A stretch of DNA of 61,914 bases from Saccharofermentans sp. (GCA_024403695.1 JAKSRI010000015.1:1-61914), one strand, 5' to 3'; counted from the first letter of the stretch, positions 45,701-53,921 are shown. Notes: a model not told the origin generated them from the sequence alone. Made by a program: numbers and translations.

Positions 45701-48700
45701 GTACATTGGTTGCTGTTTCTGGAGTTAATGAGATTAGTTCAGATGGTATGACTGGGTATGCCAGATTTACTGATGTTCCAAATGGCAAATACTTTGTTAA
45801 GGAACTTCAGGGCTCTGATCATTTTGTACTGGATCAGAATACTCCTACCGTGGAGGTGAATAGAGGTAAGACACTTTCATATAATGTAGCATTTACTAAT
45901 AAGACAGGAACTATTGATGTGACTAAGACAACGCCACTTGATGATAAGTTCCAGGTAGAGACAGTTACATTTAATCTTATTAAGGATGGGAAGACAATTT
46001 CTACAGGTACAACAGATAGTAAGGGTAAGGTTACATGGGATAAGGATGTAACTAAGTTAGCCCTTGGTGACTATACTTTGGTGGAGACTTTTACGGTGTC
46101 TCAGGGTAAGTACTATGAGGGTGTGCTATTTGATTATAGAGTTACCAACAATTCTGGGTGGGTTATGGTTGATGCACACACTTATAAGATGGACTTTAGC
46201 CTAAGTGATGACGACACCCACAGGGACATGGCTTTCGTGGTCGAAAACGATTTGCAGGCAACGGAAGTTAAGTTCCTTAAGAGAACGTTGTCTGAGGGGG
46301 ACAAGTCTGCCATTAAGTTCGAAATCGTCCGTGATGATTATGTCGTGGCATCAGGTAACTGCGAGACTTCTGGTAAGGCAATGGAGGACAATATAATTAA
46401 GTGGAAGTTTAATGGTGAGACTGAACTGGAGTCTATAGTACTTCCGGTTGGTATCTATGAGCTTCGTGAATATATTCCTAAGTCCAGTATGTCGCATATT
46501 AGATATAGCTACATGTGTCCTGATGGATTTAAATTAAGTGATAACGGTGAATATTTCTATAAGGAATTGTATGTAACTAATAGTGAGACACAGGTTGTAG
46601 AGACTGTGTCGAATAATAGATGTGAAGGCGATCTGTCCATTAGAAAGACTTCGGAGGATGGCAGAATCGATAATGTAGGATTCCGTGTGTTCTACCTAGG
46701 TGATGGCAATACACCTTGTGGTAATGAGGATAGAATTCGACTGATGACTGATGACGGGGAGTCAGTTTTCTATACAGATGAAAGTGGTCTTGCTAGTTTG
46801 CAGCATCTGCCTTATGGATGGTATGAGATAGAGGAGTTTACTCCTTCTGGAACCAAGATTGTATGGCAGGGTGAGACTGCTGCTAATGGTAATAAATTGG
46901 TGCATCTATCTTCTGACGGATCAACGGCAAGCGTTTATGTTGATGCACGTAATGTTATTAACGTATCACTTAATCTTACGAAGGTTGATTTGTGGTCCAT
47001 GAAGACTGTCGGAGGAGCCGCTTTCGTTCTCTTTAAGGACATAAATGAGAATGGAAGTCTGGATGAGGATGAGCGTTCTACAGGTGTTGTTATCCGTGAT
47101 GAGGATAAAGACGGAGTAATTGTCTTTGATAATTTGTCATCTGGTAAATACATCCTTAAGGAGTTCGCGACTGTTAAGGATTACTACCTTAATCCTAAGG
47201 AGATTTATATTATCGTTGATGATTCCAAGGATGTAGATGTCCAGGTAGAAGAAGAGCCTTATGCAGTGCGTATTAAGATTAATAAACTTGATGCAGACGA
47301 CCATAGTCGACTCCTTGATGGAGCAGAATTTGTGCTTTATCAGGATAAGGATTGTAATGGTGTATTTGATGCAGATATTGATGAAGTGGCACAGACTTAT
47401 GAAGCAGCAGCTGAAGTAATGAAAGATGCGAAGGTGTATAGAGATGACACCTTTGGTGATGTGGTGTATTTCTCTGATCCGGTAAAACCAGGGCACTATC
47501 TTATCGAAGAGATTACTGCGCCTTCTGGTTATGAGCCATTACATTCGAAGTTTACTCCTGTGGTTATCGATTCAGCTAATACGGATGCAGTGGATTTTGA
47601 ATACATGAACAAGGAAGTTAGTATCTTCAATGTGTGCCGTGGATCTATTCATATAACAAAGGTAGATATGAAGTATTCAGATAGGAAGTTGTCGGGTGCT
47701 TTGTTCAGCGTGTATGCAGATAGCAATGGTAATTCCAGATTCGATGATGAAGATGAACTTTATGGTGTTCTTAGTGAAGAGGAACCGGGTGAGTACTACA
47801 TTCATGAAGTTCCTAGAGGTGAATATTATGTGAGAGAAACATTATCTCCAGAGGGTTATGAGATGCGTAAAGATATATGGCCTGTAACGATTGAGCAGAA
47901 TGGCAGAGTTTATGATATTAAGGATACTGATTTTCCTGGTATCGCTAATAAGTTCTCTGGTTCTGTGACTATAAATAAAGTAGATTGTGATGACTATACA
48001 AAGCCTGTAACAGGTGCTGTCTTTGGATTGTATTCTGATGGCGTATTAATAAGTAGAATCACCGATAATGGTGACGGGATTTATACTTATAAAGGTCTAG
48101 AGCAGGGTGAGTATTACATCAAAGAATTAGAAGCTCCAGTTGGATATATTATTGATGAGAATTCATATTATTTCAATGTATCTGAATGGAATCCTGACTG
48201 GGTGATCGATAACCGTAATCATGGCAAGGACAGTTATATCTGTGATGACTATGGCTTGTTTGTAGAGTATAAGCCTGTTATTCAGACAGAGTTAACTAAT
48301 AACAAAGATAGAAGTCATGAGGTGGAAGCAAAGGCAGTGGTACAACTTACAGATAAGGTTGCTTATAAGGGGTTAGCTGCTGGAGAAGAATACGAAGTAA
48401 CAGGAACGCTGATTAACAGAAATACTGGTAAACCAGTTAATGGTGTAGAGCCTGTAAAGGTAACGTTTACTACCACGGCTGATACAGGTTATGTAGATGT
48501 TCCGTTTGAGCTTGATACAGGTAAAGTTGATGGTCTGGATATCGTAGCTTTTGAGACAATAACTTATAAGGGTCAGGTAATTGCTGAACATGCAGATGTC
48601 AATAACAAAGATCAGACTGTAACTATAAAGAGTAAGAAGATTGTATCGACAGGTGAGAAGACAGTTGTATATTACTCTCTTATGGGATTGTTATCTGTAC

Positions 48701-48750
48701 TTGGTTCTGCAGTGCTTATTAATCGTGCTTATAGGAAGAAAGATAGCTAA
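42781..48750 (+). CDS. Giant Cna-B/VaFE repeat surface protein with variant sorting signal
   Basis: A 1,989-residue surface protein. It has a signal peptide (about 1-40, KTSQAQA), a unique N-terminal region (about 40-790) I do not recognise, then about eight SpaA/Cna-B-type beta-sandwich domains (examples: ITKVDMKYSDRKLSGALFSV, INKVDCDDYTKPVTGAVFGL). A VaFE domain follows (VQLTDKVAYKGLAAGEEYEV to DIVAFETITYKG). Both types form Lys-Asn/Gln isopeptide bonds. It ends in IVSTGE (1954-1959), a hydrophobic stretch and RKK, a sortase signal with Val in place of Pro. Three Cna-B domains carry EF-hand-like loops. I start at ATG 42781, overlapping DUF5688. Confidence 0.88.
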   Translation: MRKGIRRLVSFIAASSIVFGFSYANLSLFKTSQAQAKELEKKRSVVENFSGSSAVKVTNTNSISVEEYLKQNVDTNYVSKVYSLAQENAIRVKQVMVDGSTYGGVNTADEYWAITDNYDNYIKMNETVQILYDPGAESNYMLALINPMSEDIARCSVEFTRSNMQGEIIDNCHYDSDTGIAYIRKDTIDEDSLASVQAEVFYLCENNTPVNKSAITIKATGFGEDKTVSGRVELDASKDSFRIELGDSLHGNWDRDYVTLKINDHVVGEDYFWCKDDDSIVVSYPASGVYSLEVSSSKPSLSRRLIDAANEFWSAPTVNADTFGDMNVASGAWSASGGVPSKGTILVVDGVKVSYGNYTANGKTYIPRSERYLTDGDLAKMASIITSGASADITAQYYSAGNFQVYKVVIPDKTIVKDGITYHIPASTYILHCSHSTANAIPGAANRDPGKVIINIMGTSNGFALIGMFTEFPGYTQEGVGYFKVQLDTDTTANVSVDVTKQFDGRNYSNAVFAVVPEAQDTGNYGVGAMNCVRTFVREVYSRAATPDYSKQVQWITSIYNCRGAKETTAGVVRALFVELFAGYMHSEVIEDGSTHYRFNSPEDANYVIKELLDSLHVAYGYDPFPVWVYTNVFPNNTELDVYEAIENVMYAPAFHAEGATDKLIKFYVDPDVQLMTTDGSGLSKLDLYLGNYNPAASSTITKTYHYREVYGGREGGKLDNEVYKLVVNFSNNGGNESCTYQEYTSSGELIYEGTGMNIHLTNFLGKSQGLFINAKDDRYEPASISLTKTGETHTSIRAEQRIVNGKTYVVSQPYKSDMPLSGATYSISSDNGVAHMTGSGDTLSYDKLTSKVGETTTYKIYESSAPAGYLVSPEYWLVDVTRTHTVENDTNVYRDSVVKMVYYADENSSGVNVPLSDSLVAHDKLAPMEIKVTKTYEQAINSDINYADELGKCVFGLYSSEKITLGNSSIDAGTLVAVSGVNEISSDGMTGYARFTDVPNGKYFVKELQGSDHFVLDQNTPTVEVNRGKTLSYNVAFTNKTGTIDVTKTTPLDDKFQVETVTFNLIKDGKTISTGTTDSKGKVTWDKDVTKLALGDYTLVETFTVSQGKYYEGVLFDYRVTNNSGWVMVDAHTYKMDFSLSDDDTHRDMAFVVENDLQATEVKFLKRTLSEGDKSAIKFEIVRDDYVVASGNCETSGKAMEDNIIKWKFNGETELESIVLPVGIYELREYIPKSSMSHIRYSYMCPDGFKLSDNGEYFYKELYVTNSETQVVETVSNNRCEGDLSIRKTSEDGRIDNVGFRVFYLGDGNTPCGNEDRIRLMTDDGESVFYTDESGLASLQHLPYGWYEIEEFTPSGTKIVWQGETAANGNKLVHLSSDGSTASVYVDARNVINVSLNLTKVDLWSMKTVGGAAFVLFKDINENGSLDEDERSTGVVIRDEDKDGVIVFDNLSSGKYILKEFATVKDYYLNPKEIYIIVDDSKDVDVQVEEEPYAVRIKINKLDADDHSRLLDGAEFVLYQDKDCNGVFDADIDEVAQTYEAAAEVMKDAKVYRDDTFGDVVYFSDPVKPGHYLIEEITAPSGYEPLHSKFTPVVIDSANTDAVDFEYMNKEVSIFNVCRGSIHITKVDMKYSDRKLSGALFSVYADSNGNSRFDDEDELYGVLSEEEPGEYYIHEVPRGEYYVRETLSPEGYEMRKDIWPVTIEQNGRVYDIKDTDFPGIANKFSGSVTINKVDCDDYTKPVTGAVFGLYSDGVLISRITDNGDGIYTYKGLEQGEYYIKELEAPVGYIIDENSYYFNVSEWNPDWVIDNRNHGKDSYICDDYGLFVEYKPVIQTELTNNKDRSHEVEAKAVVQLTDKVAYKGLAAGEEYEVTGTLINRNTGKPVNGVEPVKVTFTTTADTGYVDVPFELDTGKVDGLDIVAFETITYKGQVIAEHADVNNKDQTVTIKSKKIVSTGEKTVVYYSLMGLLSVLGSAVLINRAYRKKDS

Positions 48751-48757
48751 GTAAATT

Positions 48758-48791
48758 GTCCCACTCCTTTTGGGAGTGGGACTTATTTTTA
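48758..48791 (+). terminator. Rho-independent terminator after the surface protein
   Basis: GTCCCACTCC / GGAGTGGGAC with loop TTTT(G), followed by TTATTTTTAT. Confidence 0.93.
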
Positions 48792-48825
48792 TAGCGAGAA
48801 ATCTAGATTATATAGAAAGGATAGT

Positions 48826-48861
48826 ATGAATAAAGTTGATGTTACGTATTATACGTGTTAA
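48826..48861 (+). CDS. Possible 11-codon leader ORF before hicA
   Basis: ATG at 48826 with AGAAAGG five bases upstream encodes MNKVDVTYYTC and stops 22 bases before the predicted hicA start. The ribosome binding site is better than the one of hicA itself. It may be a leader peptide or the remnant of an older start. It contains the palindrome at 48844-48856. Confidence 0.3.
   Translation: MNKVDVTYYTC
48844..48856. promoter_or_regulatory. Palindrome upstream of hicA, possible HicB operator
   Basis: ACGTAT-T-ATACGT is a perfect 13-base palindrome 28 bases before the hicA start. HicB antitoxins with a C-terminal DNA-binding domain repress their own operon, so this is a reasonable binding site. 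No binding data can be read from sequence. Confidence 0.4.
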
Positions 48862-48883
48862 CATTAATTATAAAGAAGAAAAA

Positions 48884-49075
48884 TTGAAAGTATCTGAACT
48901 TAAAAGACTCTTAAAAAAGAATGGTTGTTATGTTTTAAGACAAGGTAGCAATCACGAACACTGGTATAGTAGTAGGTCTAATAAATCATTTATGGTTCCA
49001 CGACATGATTCTAAAGAAATTCCTAGAGGAACTTTAGAAGCCATACTTAAGCAAGCGGGCATCAAAAATATATAA
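48884..49075 (+). CDS. hicA: HicA-family toxin (mRNA interferase)
   Basis: A 63-residue double-stranded-RNA-binding-fold toxin that cleaves mRNA when free of HicB. The signature is clear: LKVSELKRLLKKNGC, RQGSNHEHWYS with the catalytic histidine, and VPRHDSKEIPRGTLEAILKQAG. I start at TTG 48884 because homologs begin at this MKVSEL position. Upstream in-frame ATG 48839 and TTG 48836 would add about 16 residues not typical of the family. The ribosome binding site (AAAGAAG) is weak, which would favour excess antitoxin. hicB starts 14 bases after the stop. Confidence 0.85.
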   Translation: MKVSELKRLLKKNGCYVLRQGSNHEHWYSSRSNKSFMVPRHDSKEIPRGTLEAILKQAGIKNI

Positions 49076-49089
49076 AGGAGAGATGTAAT

Positions 49090-49512
49090 ATGAATTATCT
49101 ATCAAAATCAACATATACATATCCAGCAATATTCCAAAAACAGGATGAAGGAGGATACCATATATATTTTCCTGATATTGAGGGTTGTTTTACCTGCGGT
49201 GACGACATAGAGGATGGTTTGTTTATGGCTAGAGATGTACTAGCATTTACTATATTTGAAAAATATGAAGAGTTGGACATAACATTGCCAGTTCCAACAC
49301 CAATTAAACAAGTAGAAATTGGCAAAGATGAATGTGTTTATTATATCGTATGTAATATCATGGAATATAGACGTAAATTCAGTAAAAAAGCTGTGAAAAA
49401 GACACTTACTATTCCTGAATGGTTAAATGAAGCTGCTTTGGAGCAAAAGATTAATTTTTCTCAGGTATTACAGGAAGCATTAAAAGATAGACTTAATTTG
49501 CAATCAAAATAA
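49090..49512 (+). CDS. hicB: HicB-family antitoxin
   Basis: A 140-residue antitoxin. The N-terminal about 75 residues are the partial RNase H-like fold (YPAIFQKQDEGGYHIYFPDIEGCFTCGDD, 49120-49206), which masks HicA. The C-terminal KKTLTIPEWLNEAALEQ and following FSQVLQEALKDRL look like a ribbon-helix-helix or related DNA-binding segment for autoregulation. Ribosome binding site AAAGGAGAG is much stronger than that of hicA. The pair is flanked by terminators on both sides, as expected of a self-contained inserted module. Confidence 0.9.
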   Translation: MNYLSKSTYTYPAIFQKQDEGGYHIYFPDIEGCFTCGDDIEDGLFMARDVLAFTIFEKYEELDITLPVPTPIKQVEIGKDECVYYIVCNIMEYRRKFSKKAVKKTLTIPEWLNEAALEQKINFSQVLQEALKDRLNLQSK

Positions 49513-49516
49513 ATAA

Positions 49517-49550
49517 AAGCCCTTATCTCAGAATTCTGAAATAAGGGCTT
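49517..49550. terminator. Terminator between convergent hicB and lysC
   Basis: AAGCCCTTAT / ATAAGGGCTT with an inner TCAGAATTCTGA, a nearly perfect 34-base hairpin. The T-rich flank is on the minus strand (TTTTATTTATT), so it mainly ends lysC and may also stop hicAB. Confidence 0.88.
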
Positions 49551-49572
49551 AATTAATGTTGTGTTTTACTAA

Positions 49573-50925
49573 TTAAACTTTGAAGAGTTCCTTGTAGAGT
49601 GCTCTTACAGCGTAATCGCAGTACTCTGCGCCTACACCGAACATCATGGAGATCTCAGATGCACCCTGGTTAACAATCTTGAGGTTGATACCAGCTGCAG
49701 AGAGGGCAGATGCTGCACGTGCCATGATACCTACGGAGTTTGCCATAGCCTGACCAACGATCATTACGATAGCGAGGTTTCTCTCTACTGTAACAAGCTG
49801 AGCTCCAGCCTCATTCTTAATTCTATTGATAAGAATCTCTTCCTTCTCCTGGTTAACATACTTGTTTCTAACAATAACAGTAACAGAGTCAATACCTGAT
49901 GGCATGTGCTCGATGCAAACACCTTCTTCTGTGAAAATCTGAAGGAGCTTGGAAAGGAAGCCTGTCTCATGGTTCATGAGGTACTTTGTAATTGTGATTG
50001 TCATGAAATTTTTCTCACCAGCGATACCTGTGATAAGGGAATCGTAGTGGGATCTCTTGCTAACAATCTTTGTACCCTTTGCAGATGGGTTATTTGTGTT
50101 CTTGATGTTTACTGGAATACCACGAACGTATACTGGATAAAGTGCTTCCTCGTGGAGTACTGAGAAACCAGCATAAGCAAGCTCTCTCATCTCATCGTAA
50201 GTAATCTCTGTGATAGGGAATGGGTTCTTAACGAGGTTAGGATTTACAGCGTATACATTGTCTACGTCTGTCCAGTTCTCGTAAATGTCTGCGTTTACAG
50301 CACCTGCGAGAATGGAACCTGTGATATCAGAACCACCTCTGGAGAATGTGATAATCTTGCCATCTTTGCTGTATCCATAGAAACCAGGGAAGATACAAAG
50401 TGACTTCTCGTATTTGAGCTCCTCAAGATTATCGTAAGATTCGCCAAGGATTCTAGCCTTACCAAGAGCATCGTGCTCGAGGAAGAGACCCTTCTCCTTA
50501 GGATTACAGTAAACTGCAGGATGTCCGATGGATGTGAAATACTTAGCAACAAGTCTTGCGTTACAGTCTTCACCCATTGCTTTAACAGAGTCGAGATACA
50601 TTACCTCGTCATCGTAATCAGCATAAGCTGTTGTCTTAAGAGTATCCTTGATTTCTGCGATAATCTCAGGAATCTCAAGGTCGGTAGCGATAGACTCAAA
50701 TCTGTCGTATACCTTCTGCAATTCTTCGTCGCATGTTCCATTAGCGAGACGAGCCTTAGCAACAGCAATAAGCAAATCAGTTACTTTGATATCATCGCTG
50801 TTTCTTTTACCAGGTGCAGATACAACGATAATTCTTCTGTCGCTGTCTGCGAGAACGATATCACATACCTTCTTAATCTGGTTAGCATCTGCAAGAGATG
50901 AACCACCGAACTTTGCAATCTTCAT
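49573..50925 (-). CDS. lysC: Aspartate kinase
   Basis: A 450-residue monofunctional aspartokinase, the first enzyme of the lysine, threonine and methionine pathway, making aspartyl phosphate. The N-terminal kinase motif KFGGSSLADANQI (4-16), the SAPGKRNSDDIKVTDLLI segment and the SRGGSDITGSILA loop are intact. Two C-terminal ACT domains (from about residue 310: MTITITKYLMNHETGFLSKL, then LAIVMIVGQAMANSVGIMAR) give feedback control by lysine or threonine. Length fits the class III-like type. AAGGAGC precedes the start on the minus strand. hom lies 33 kb away. Confidence 0.94.
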   Translation of the reverse strand: MKIAKFGGSSLADANQIKKVCDIVLADSDRRIIVVSAPGKRNSDDIKVTDLLIAVAKARLANGTCDEELQKVYDRFESIATDLEIPEIIAEIKDTLKTTAYADYDDEVMYLDSVKAMGEDCNARLVAKYFTSIGHPAVYCNPKEKGLFLEHDALGKARILGESYDNLEELKYEKSLCIFPGFYGYSKDGKIITFSRGGSDITGSILAGAVNADIYENWTDVDNVYAVNPNLVKNPFPITEITYDEMRELAYAGFSVLHEEALYPVYVRGIPVNIKNTNNPSAKGTKIVSKRSHYDSLITGIAGEKNFMTITITKYLMNHETGFLSKLLQIFTEEGVCIEHMPSGIDSVTVIVRNKYVNQEKEEILINRIKNEAGAQLVTVERNLAIVMIVGQAMANSVGIMARAASALSAAGINLKIVNQGASEISMMFGVGAEYCDYAVRALYKELFKV

Positions 50926-51042
50926 AACATTGCTCCTTATATATAAAATAATAATTTTCTTTTAAAGCGTGTATATAATACCACATAACATTTACTTTTC
51001 AGCTTTTTATATATAAAATTTCTACGAATAGGAGAGAAAAGC

Positions 51043-51540
51043 ATGAATATTTTTAAAGCAATGGTTCCTGATGCGGTTTATAACGACGTAAAATCAATTC
51101 CTTTTGATGAGTTGAAGGCTCAGGGTAAGACAACATTACTTCTTGATTTTGACAATACATTAGGTCCAGACAGATCATTTGAGCCTAATGAGTATTCATT
51201 CGAATGTGTAAAGCTTGTTCAGGATTTGGGTTTTAAATGTATTCTTGTTTCTAATGCAAAGTCTGGCAGATCCGCAGGCATTGCGTCTGCTCTTAACATT
51301 CCTTGTGTAACTTACGCACAGAAGCCTAAGCCTAATGGTGTATTTCGTGCCATTGAAAAAATGCAGGTTACTAACAATGAGTGCGTTATGATTGGTGATC
51401 AGGTTTTTACTGACGTCATGGCGGGCAAACTTGCTGGTGTTTACACAATTATGGTGGAGAAGTACCAGAAAAAAGAGAAGTGGTACATTCTCATTAAGAG
51501 ACCTTTCGAGAAGATTGTGAGACTTATTGCAAAGTTTTGA
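51043..51540 (+). CDS. YqeG-like HAD-superfamily phosphatase
   Basis: A 165-residue HAD phosphatase of the YqeG (IIIA) family. The first motif LLLDFDNTLG has the catalytic aspartates; ILVSNAK is motif II and MIGDQVFTDVMAG is motif IV. In many Firmicutes yqeG lies beside yqeH and aroE, but not here. The substrate is unknown; relatives include mitochondrial phosphatidylglycerophosphate phosphatase. GAATAGGAGAG precedes the start. It diverges from lysC across a 117-base promoter region. Confidence 0.88.
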   Translation: MNIFKAMVPDAVYNDVKSIPFDELKAQGKTTLLLDFDNTLGPDRSFEPNEYSFECVKLVQDLGFKCILVSNAKSGRSAGIASALNIPCVTYAQKPKPNGVFRAIEKMQVTNNECVMIGDQVFTDVMAGKLAGVYTIMVEKYQKKEKWYILIKRPFEKIVRLIAKF

Positions 51541-51549
51541 TATAAGTTT

Positions 51550-52551
51550 ATGAGAAAAAGAATTCCAGCGGTATTGATAGCAAGTGCAATTTTATTAAAT
51601 TTATCTGGTTGTGGTTTCAGTAAAGGTCATGCAGATCCTAAGAAGTATCTTGCTGACAAGTATGGCATGGACGAAGATGATATTGAGATCCTTAGCGAAG
51701 AAGAATGCCGTGGAGGTGGAGATTATACACCTGTCTGGGTGTACACTGGATCAAATTTCTTGTGTGAATACACTGATGATAATGGAGATACCAGAGAGTT
51801 TACGGTTTATTATTCAGAAAAATCCACAGGTACAGATAAGTACAGTGATACATACTTAAGTTATGATATCAGGGAAAATGTTTACCAGCAGTTGCTTGAT
51901 TATTTTGATGACAGTGAGCTTGATAAAATGTTTATCAAATTTGGTGAATACAGAACTGATGCAACTGTTTCTAATATGAAAGAACTTCGTGATAGTGATC
52001 AGCCTATTCACATAAGTGTTGTTTGCCATGATTTGTCATCCGATTTATGGAAAGATTTTGAGCTTGATCCAGTTAGTCAGGATTTTGATTTTTGTGTCTT
52101 GTGTGTAGATGACACTGAATACAAGAAAACTGCACAATATTATGAGAATAGTATTGTGTTCTTTGGTCCTGAGTTTGGTATGTGGAACATAACTGACTAT
52201 GCTGCTAGTTGGACTAATAGTGACGGAAAGTTTAATGACGAAGTTTATAACGAATGGAATATAAAACACTACGACACAATTGAGATTAATGATCTGATTG
52301 TTTCATATGTTTGTGAAGATAACGTGATAATTACAGCACTTGGGGAAGATAAGTACCATGTCGATAGTGACAGAGATACCAGAATCGATATTTTGCAGAA
52401 GCAGGCAAATGTCAGAGCGCGTGTTGTTAGTGTAGAGGCAACACCAGTTTTACTTGGCAGTTATAACAATTATCAGGGCAACTATGGCGAGTACTACCGT
52501 ATGAATTTTGAAGTGAAGGCAGATAGTGATTTCTATCTGGAAGAATTCTAA
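51550..52551 (+). CDS. Hypothetical lipoprotein
   Basis: A 333-residue exported lipoprotein of unknown function. The signal peptide ends in a lipobox LSGC (Cys about 21). The mature part is acidic and soluble, rich in Asp, Tyr and Ser, and begins ADPKKYLADKYGMDEDDIEIL, a pattern seen at the start of many small secreted Clostridia proteins. It lies 9 bases after the phosphatase gene with no strong ribosome binding site, so it may depend on coupled translation. Confidence 0.7.
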   Translation: MRKRIPAVLIASAILLNLSGCGFSKGHADPKKYLADKYGMDEDDIEILSEEECRGGGDYTPVWVYTGSNFLCEYTDDNGDTREFTVYYSEKSTGTDKYSDTYLSYDIRENVYQQLLDYFDDSELDKMFIKFGEYRTDATVSNMKELRDSDQPIHISVVCHDLSSDLWKDFELDPVSQDFDFCVLCVDDTEYKKTAQYYENSIVFFGPEFGMWNITDYAASWTNSDGKFNDEVYNEWNIKHYDTIEINDLIVSYVCEDNVIITALGEDKYHVDSDRDTRIDILQKQANVRARVVSVEATPVLLGSYNNYQGNYGEYYRMNFEVKADSDFYLEEF

Positions 52552-52583
52552 AAAATCATATAAAAACAAAGGGAAAAAGGCAT

Positions 52584-52610
52584 AAAAAAAGGATTCCATT
52601 TGGAATCCTT
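52584..52610 (-). terminator. Terminator of tRNA-Lys
   Basis: AAGGATTCCA / TGGAATCCTT hairpin with loop of two bases (52589-52610). On the minus strand it is followed by seven T residues, just after the tRNA 3' end. It may also serve the plus-strand lipoprotein gene weakly. Confidence 0.85.
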
Positions 52611-52616
52611 CTTTGT

Positions 52617-52692
52617 TGGTGCACCATCAGGGACTCGAACCCGGGGCCCACTGATTAAGAGTCAGTTGCTCTACCATCTGAGCTAATGGTGC
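52617..52692 (-). tRNA. tRNA-Lys (anticodon CTT)
   Basis: A 76-base cloverleaf with 3' CCA encoded. Acceptor GCACCAT pairs with ATGGTGC, the D arm has TAGCTCAGATGGTAGAGC, the anticodon loop is CTCTTAA and the T arm has GGTTCGAGTCC. The anticodon CTT reads AAG, the dominant lysine codon in this window. Confidence 0.96.
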
Positions 52693-52727
52693 ATTTTGTA
52701 TTGCCGAACCGCTGTTCAACGATGACT

Positions 52728-52756
52728 ATTATATACATGGGGTATACCTTTGTCAA
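52728..52756 (-). promoter_or_regulatory. Consensus promoter of tRNA-Lys
   Basis: On the minus strand TTGACA (52751-52756), a 17-base spacer and TATAAT (52728-52733): a perfect match to the housekeeping promoter consensus. The -35 overlaps the last codon and stop of the upstream oxidoreductase gene. Confidence 0.92.
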
Positions 52757-53868
52757 CAACTTTTTTCAAAAAATCCAATCATATTTTCTGAGGCGAAATT
52801 TTCCTCCAGTGGAAGGGCAACAGGATGCTTCAAAAGTGCTGATTTATATATGCCCATGAGAGTATCTACAGAAGAATATCCAGAGACGCCGTCAGCAATT
52901 GGCGCGCGATCATTCTCGATGGCGTCAATAAAATCTGCATAAATTCCTGTATGTGGATTAAGTGCATTAAGCATTGAAGATATGCCACCACTCTTAAGTT
53001 GACGTCTAATATACTTGCCGTTAAGTTTCTTGCCGCGACCATCTCTGATGTTAAGCTTAGGCATACCTTTGTGAAGACCAAGAGAAATAGAACCATTCTC
53101 ACAGAATACAGAGAACATAGCACTATGCTCTTTCTCAGATGTAGCTGTTGTTCCTTCAATTGATGCGAGGGAGCCGTCAGACATACGAAGTGTTGCCATA
53201 CCGAGATCCTCTGCTTCTATCTTACGAAGACGCTGTGCAAGCATTGCCTGAGCTTCTACAGGGGTGGAGCCCATAAGCCATACAAGGAGATCAATGGCAT
53301 GGATAGTCTGATTCATCATAGCACCGCCATCGGCTTTCCATGTTCCACGCCATGCAGCGGAATTATAGTAATCGTCGCCGTGCCCCCAACGAACATAGAT
53401 AGTTCCATGAGTAACTTTTCCAAATACGCCAGAAGAAATATCCTTCTGAAGAAGAGAAACGAGTGGGAAATATCTATAAATATGGCCCATTGCTATTTTA
53501 CGATTGTTTTTAAGAGCAACGTCGTAAATATATTTACTCTCAGCGGATGACATAGTCATTGGCTTCTCGAGAAGAATGTGGCAACCATGGTTAAGTGCAA
53601 ATTCAGCGATTTTGCAGTGAAGACCTGATGGAACAGTGATAGCAACGATATCTGGCTTAACCTCTTCGATAGCCTTCTCATAATCGGTATAAAAACTAAC
53701 CCCCTCAGCAGGGAATTTGGAAAGTGATAGTAATTTTTCTGGTGCACCTGGTACAACATCTACCAGTGCCTTGAGTTCGCACTTGTCACTTAATTTCTTA
53801 ATTGCCTTAAGATGCTTGGAGGACACGCGTCCGCAACCGATTATTAACACTTTAAGTTTGTTTTCCAT
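52753..53868 (-). CDS. Gfo/Idh/MocA family oxidoreductase
   Basis: A 371-residue NAD(P)-dependent oxidoreductase of the glucose-fructose oxidoreductase/inositol dehydrogenase family. The N-terminal Rossmann motif GCGRVSSKHLKAI (about 11-23), the conserved LLEKPM segment and the DxxxH-like NQTIHAIDLLVWL segment are visible. Such enzymes act on sugars, often UDP-sugars in surface polysaccharide synthesis; the substrate here is not evident. I prefer the ATG at 53868, giving MENKLKVLIIG; an in-frame GTG at 53880 would add four residues. Its 3' end carries part of the tRNA-Lys promoter. Confidence 0.88.
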   Translation of the reverse strand: MENKLKVLIIGCGRVSSKHLKAIKKLSDKCELKALVDVVPGAPEKLLSLSKFPAEGVSFYTDYEKAIEEVKPDIVAITVPSGLHCKIAEFALNHGCHILLEKPMTMSSAESKYIYDVALKNNRKIAMGHIYRYFPLVSLLQKDISSGVFGKVTHGTIYVRWGHGDDYYNSAAWRGTWKADGGAMMNQTIHAIDLLVWLMGSTPVEAQAMLAQRLRKIEAEDLGMATLRMSDGSLASIEGTTATSEKEHSAMFSVFCENGSISLGLHKGMPKLNIRDGRGKKLNGKYIRRQLKSGGISSMLNALNPHTGIYADFIDAIENDRAPIADGVSGYSSVDTLMGIYKSALLKHPVALPLEENFASENMIGFFEKSC

Positions 53869-53921
53869 GTTAGTTACCACTTTCGTAAAAGTAAATTACT
53901 TACTAATAATATCACAATTAT

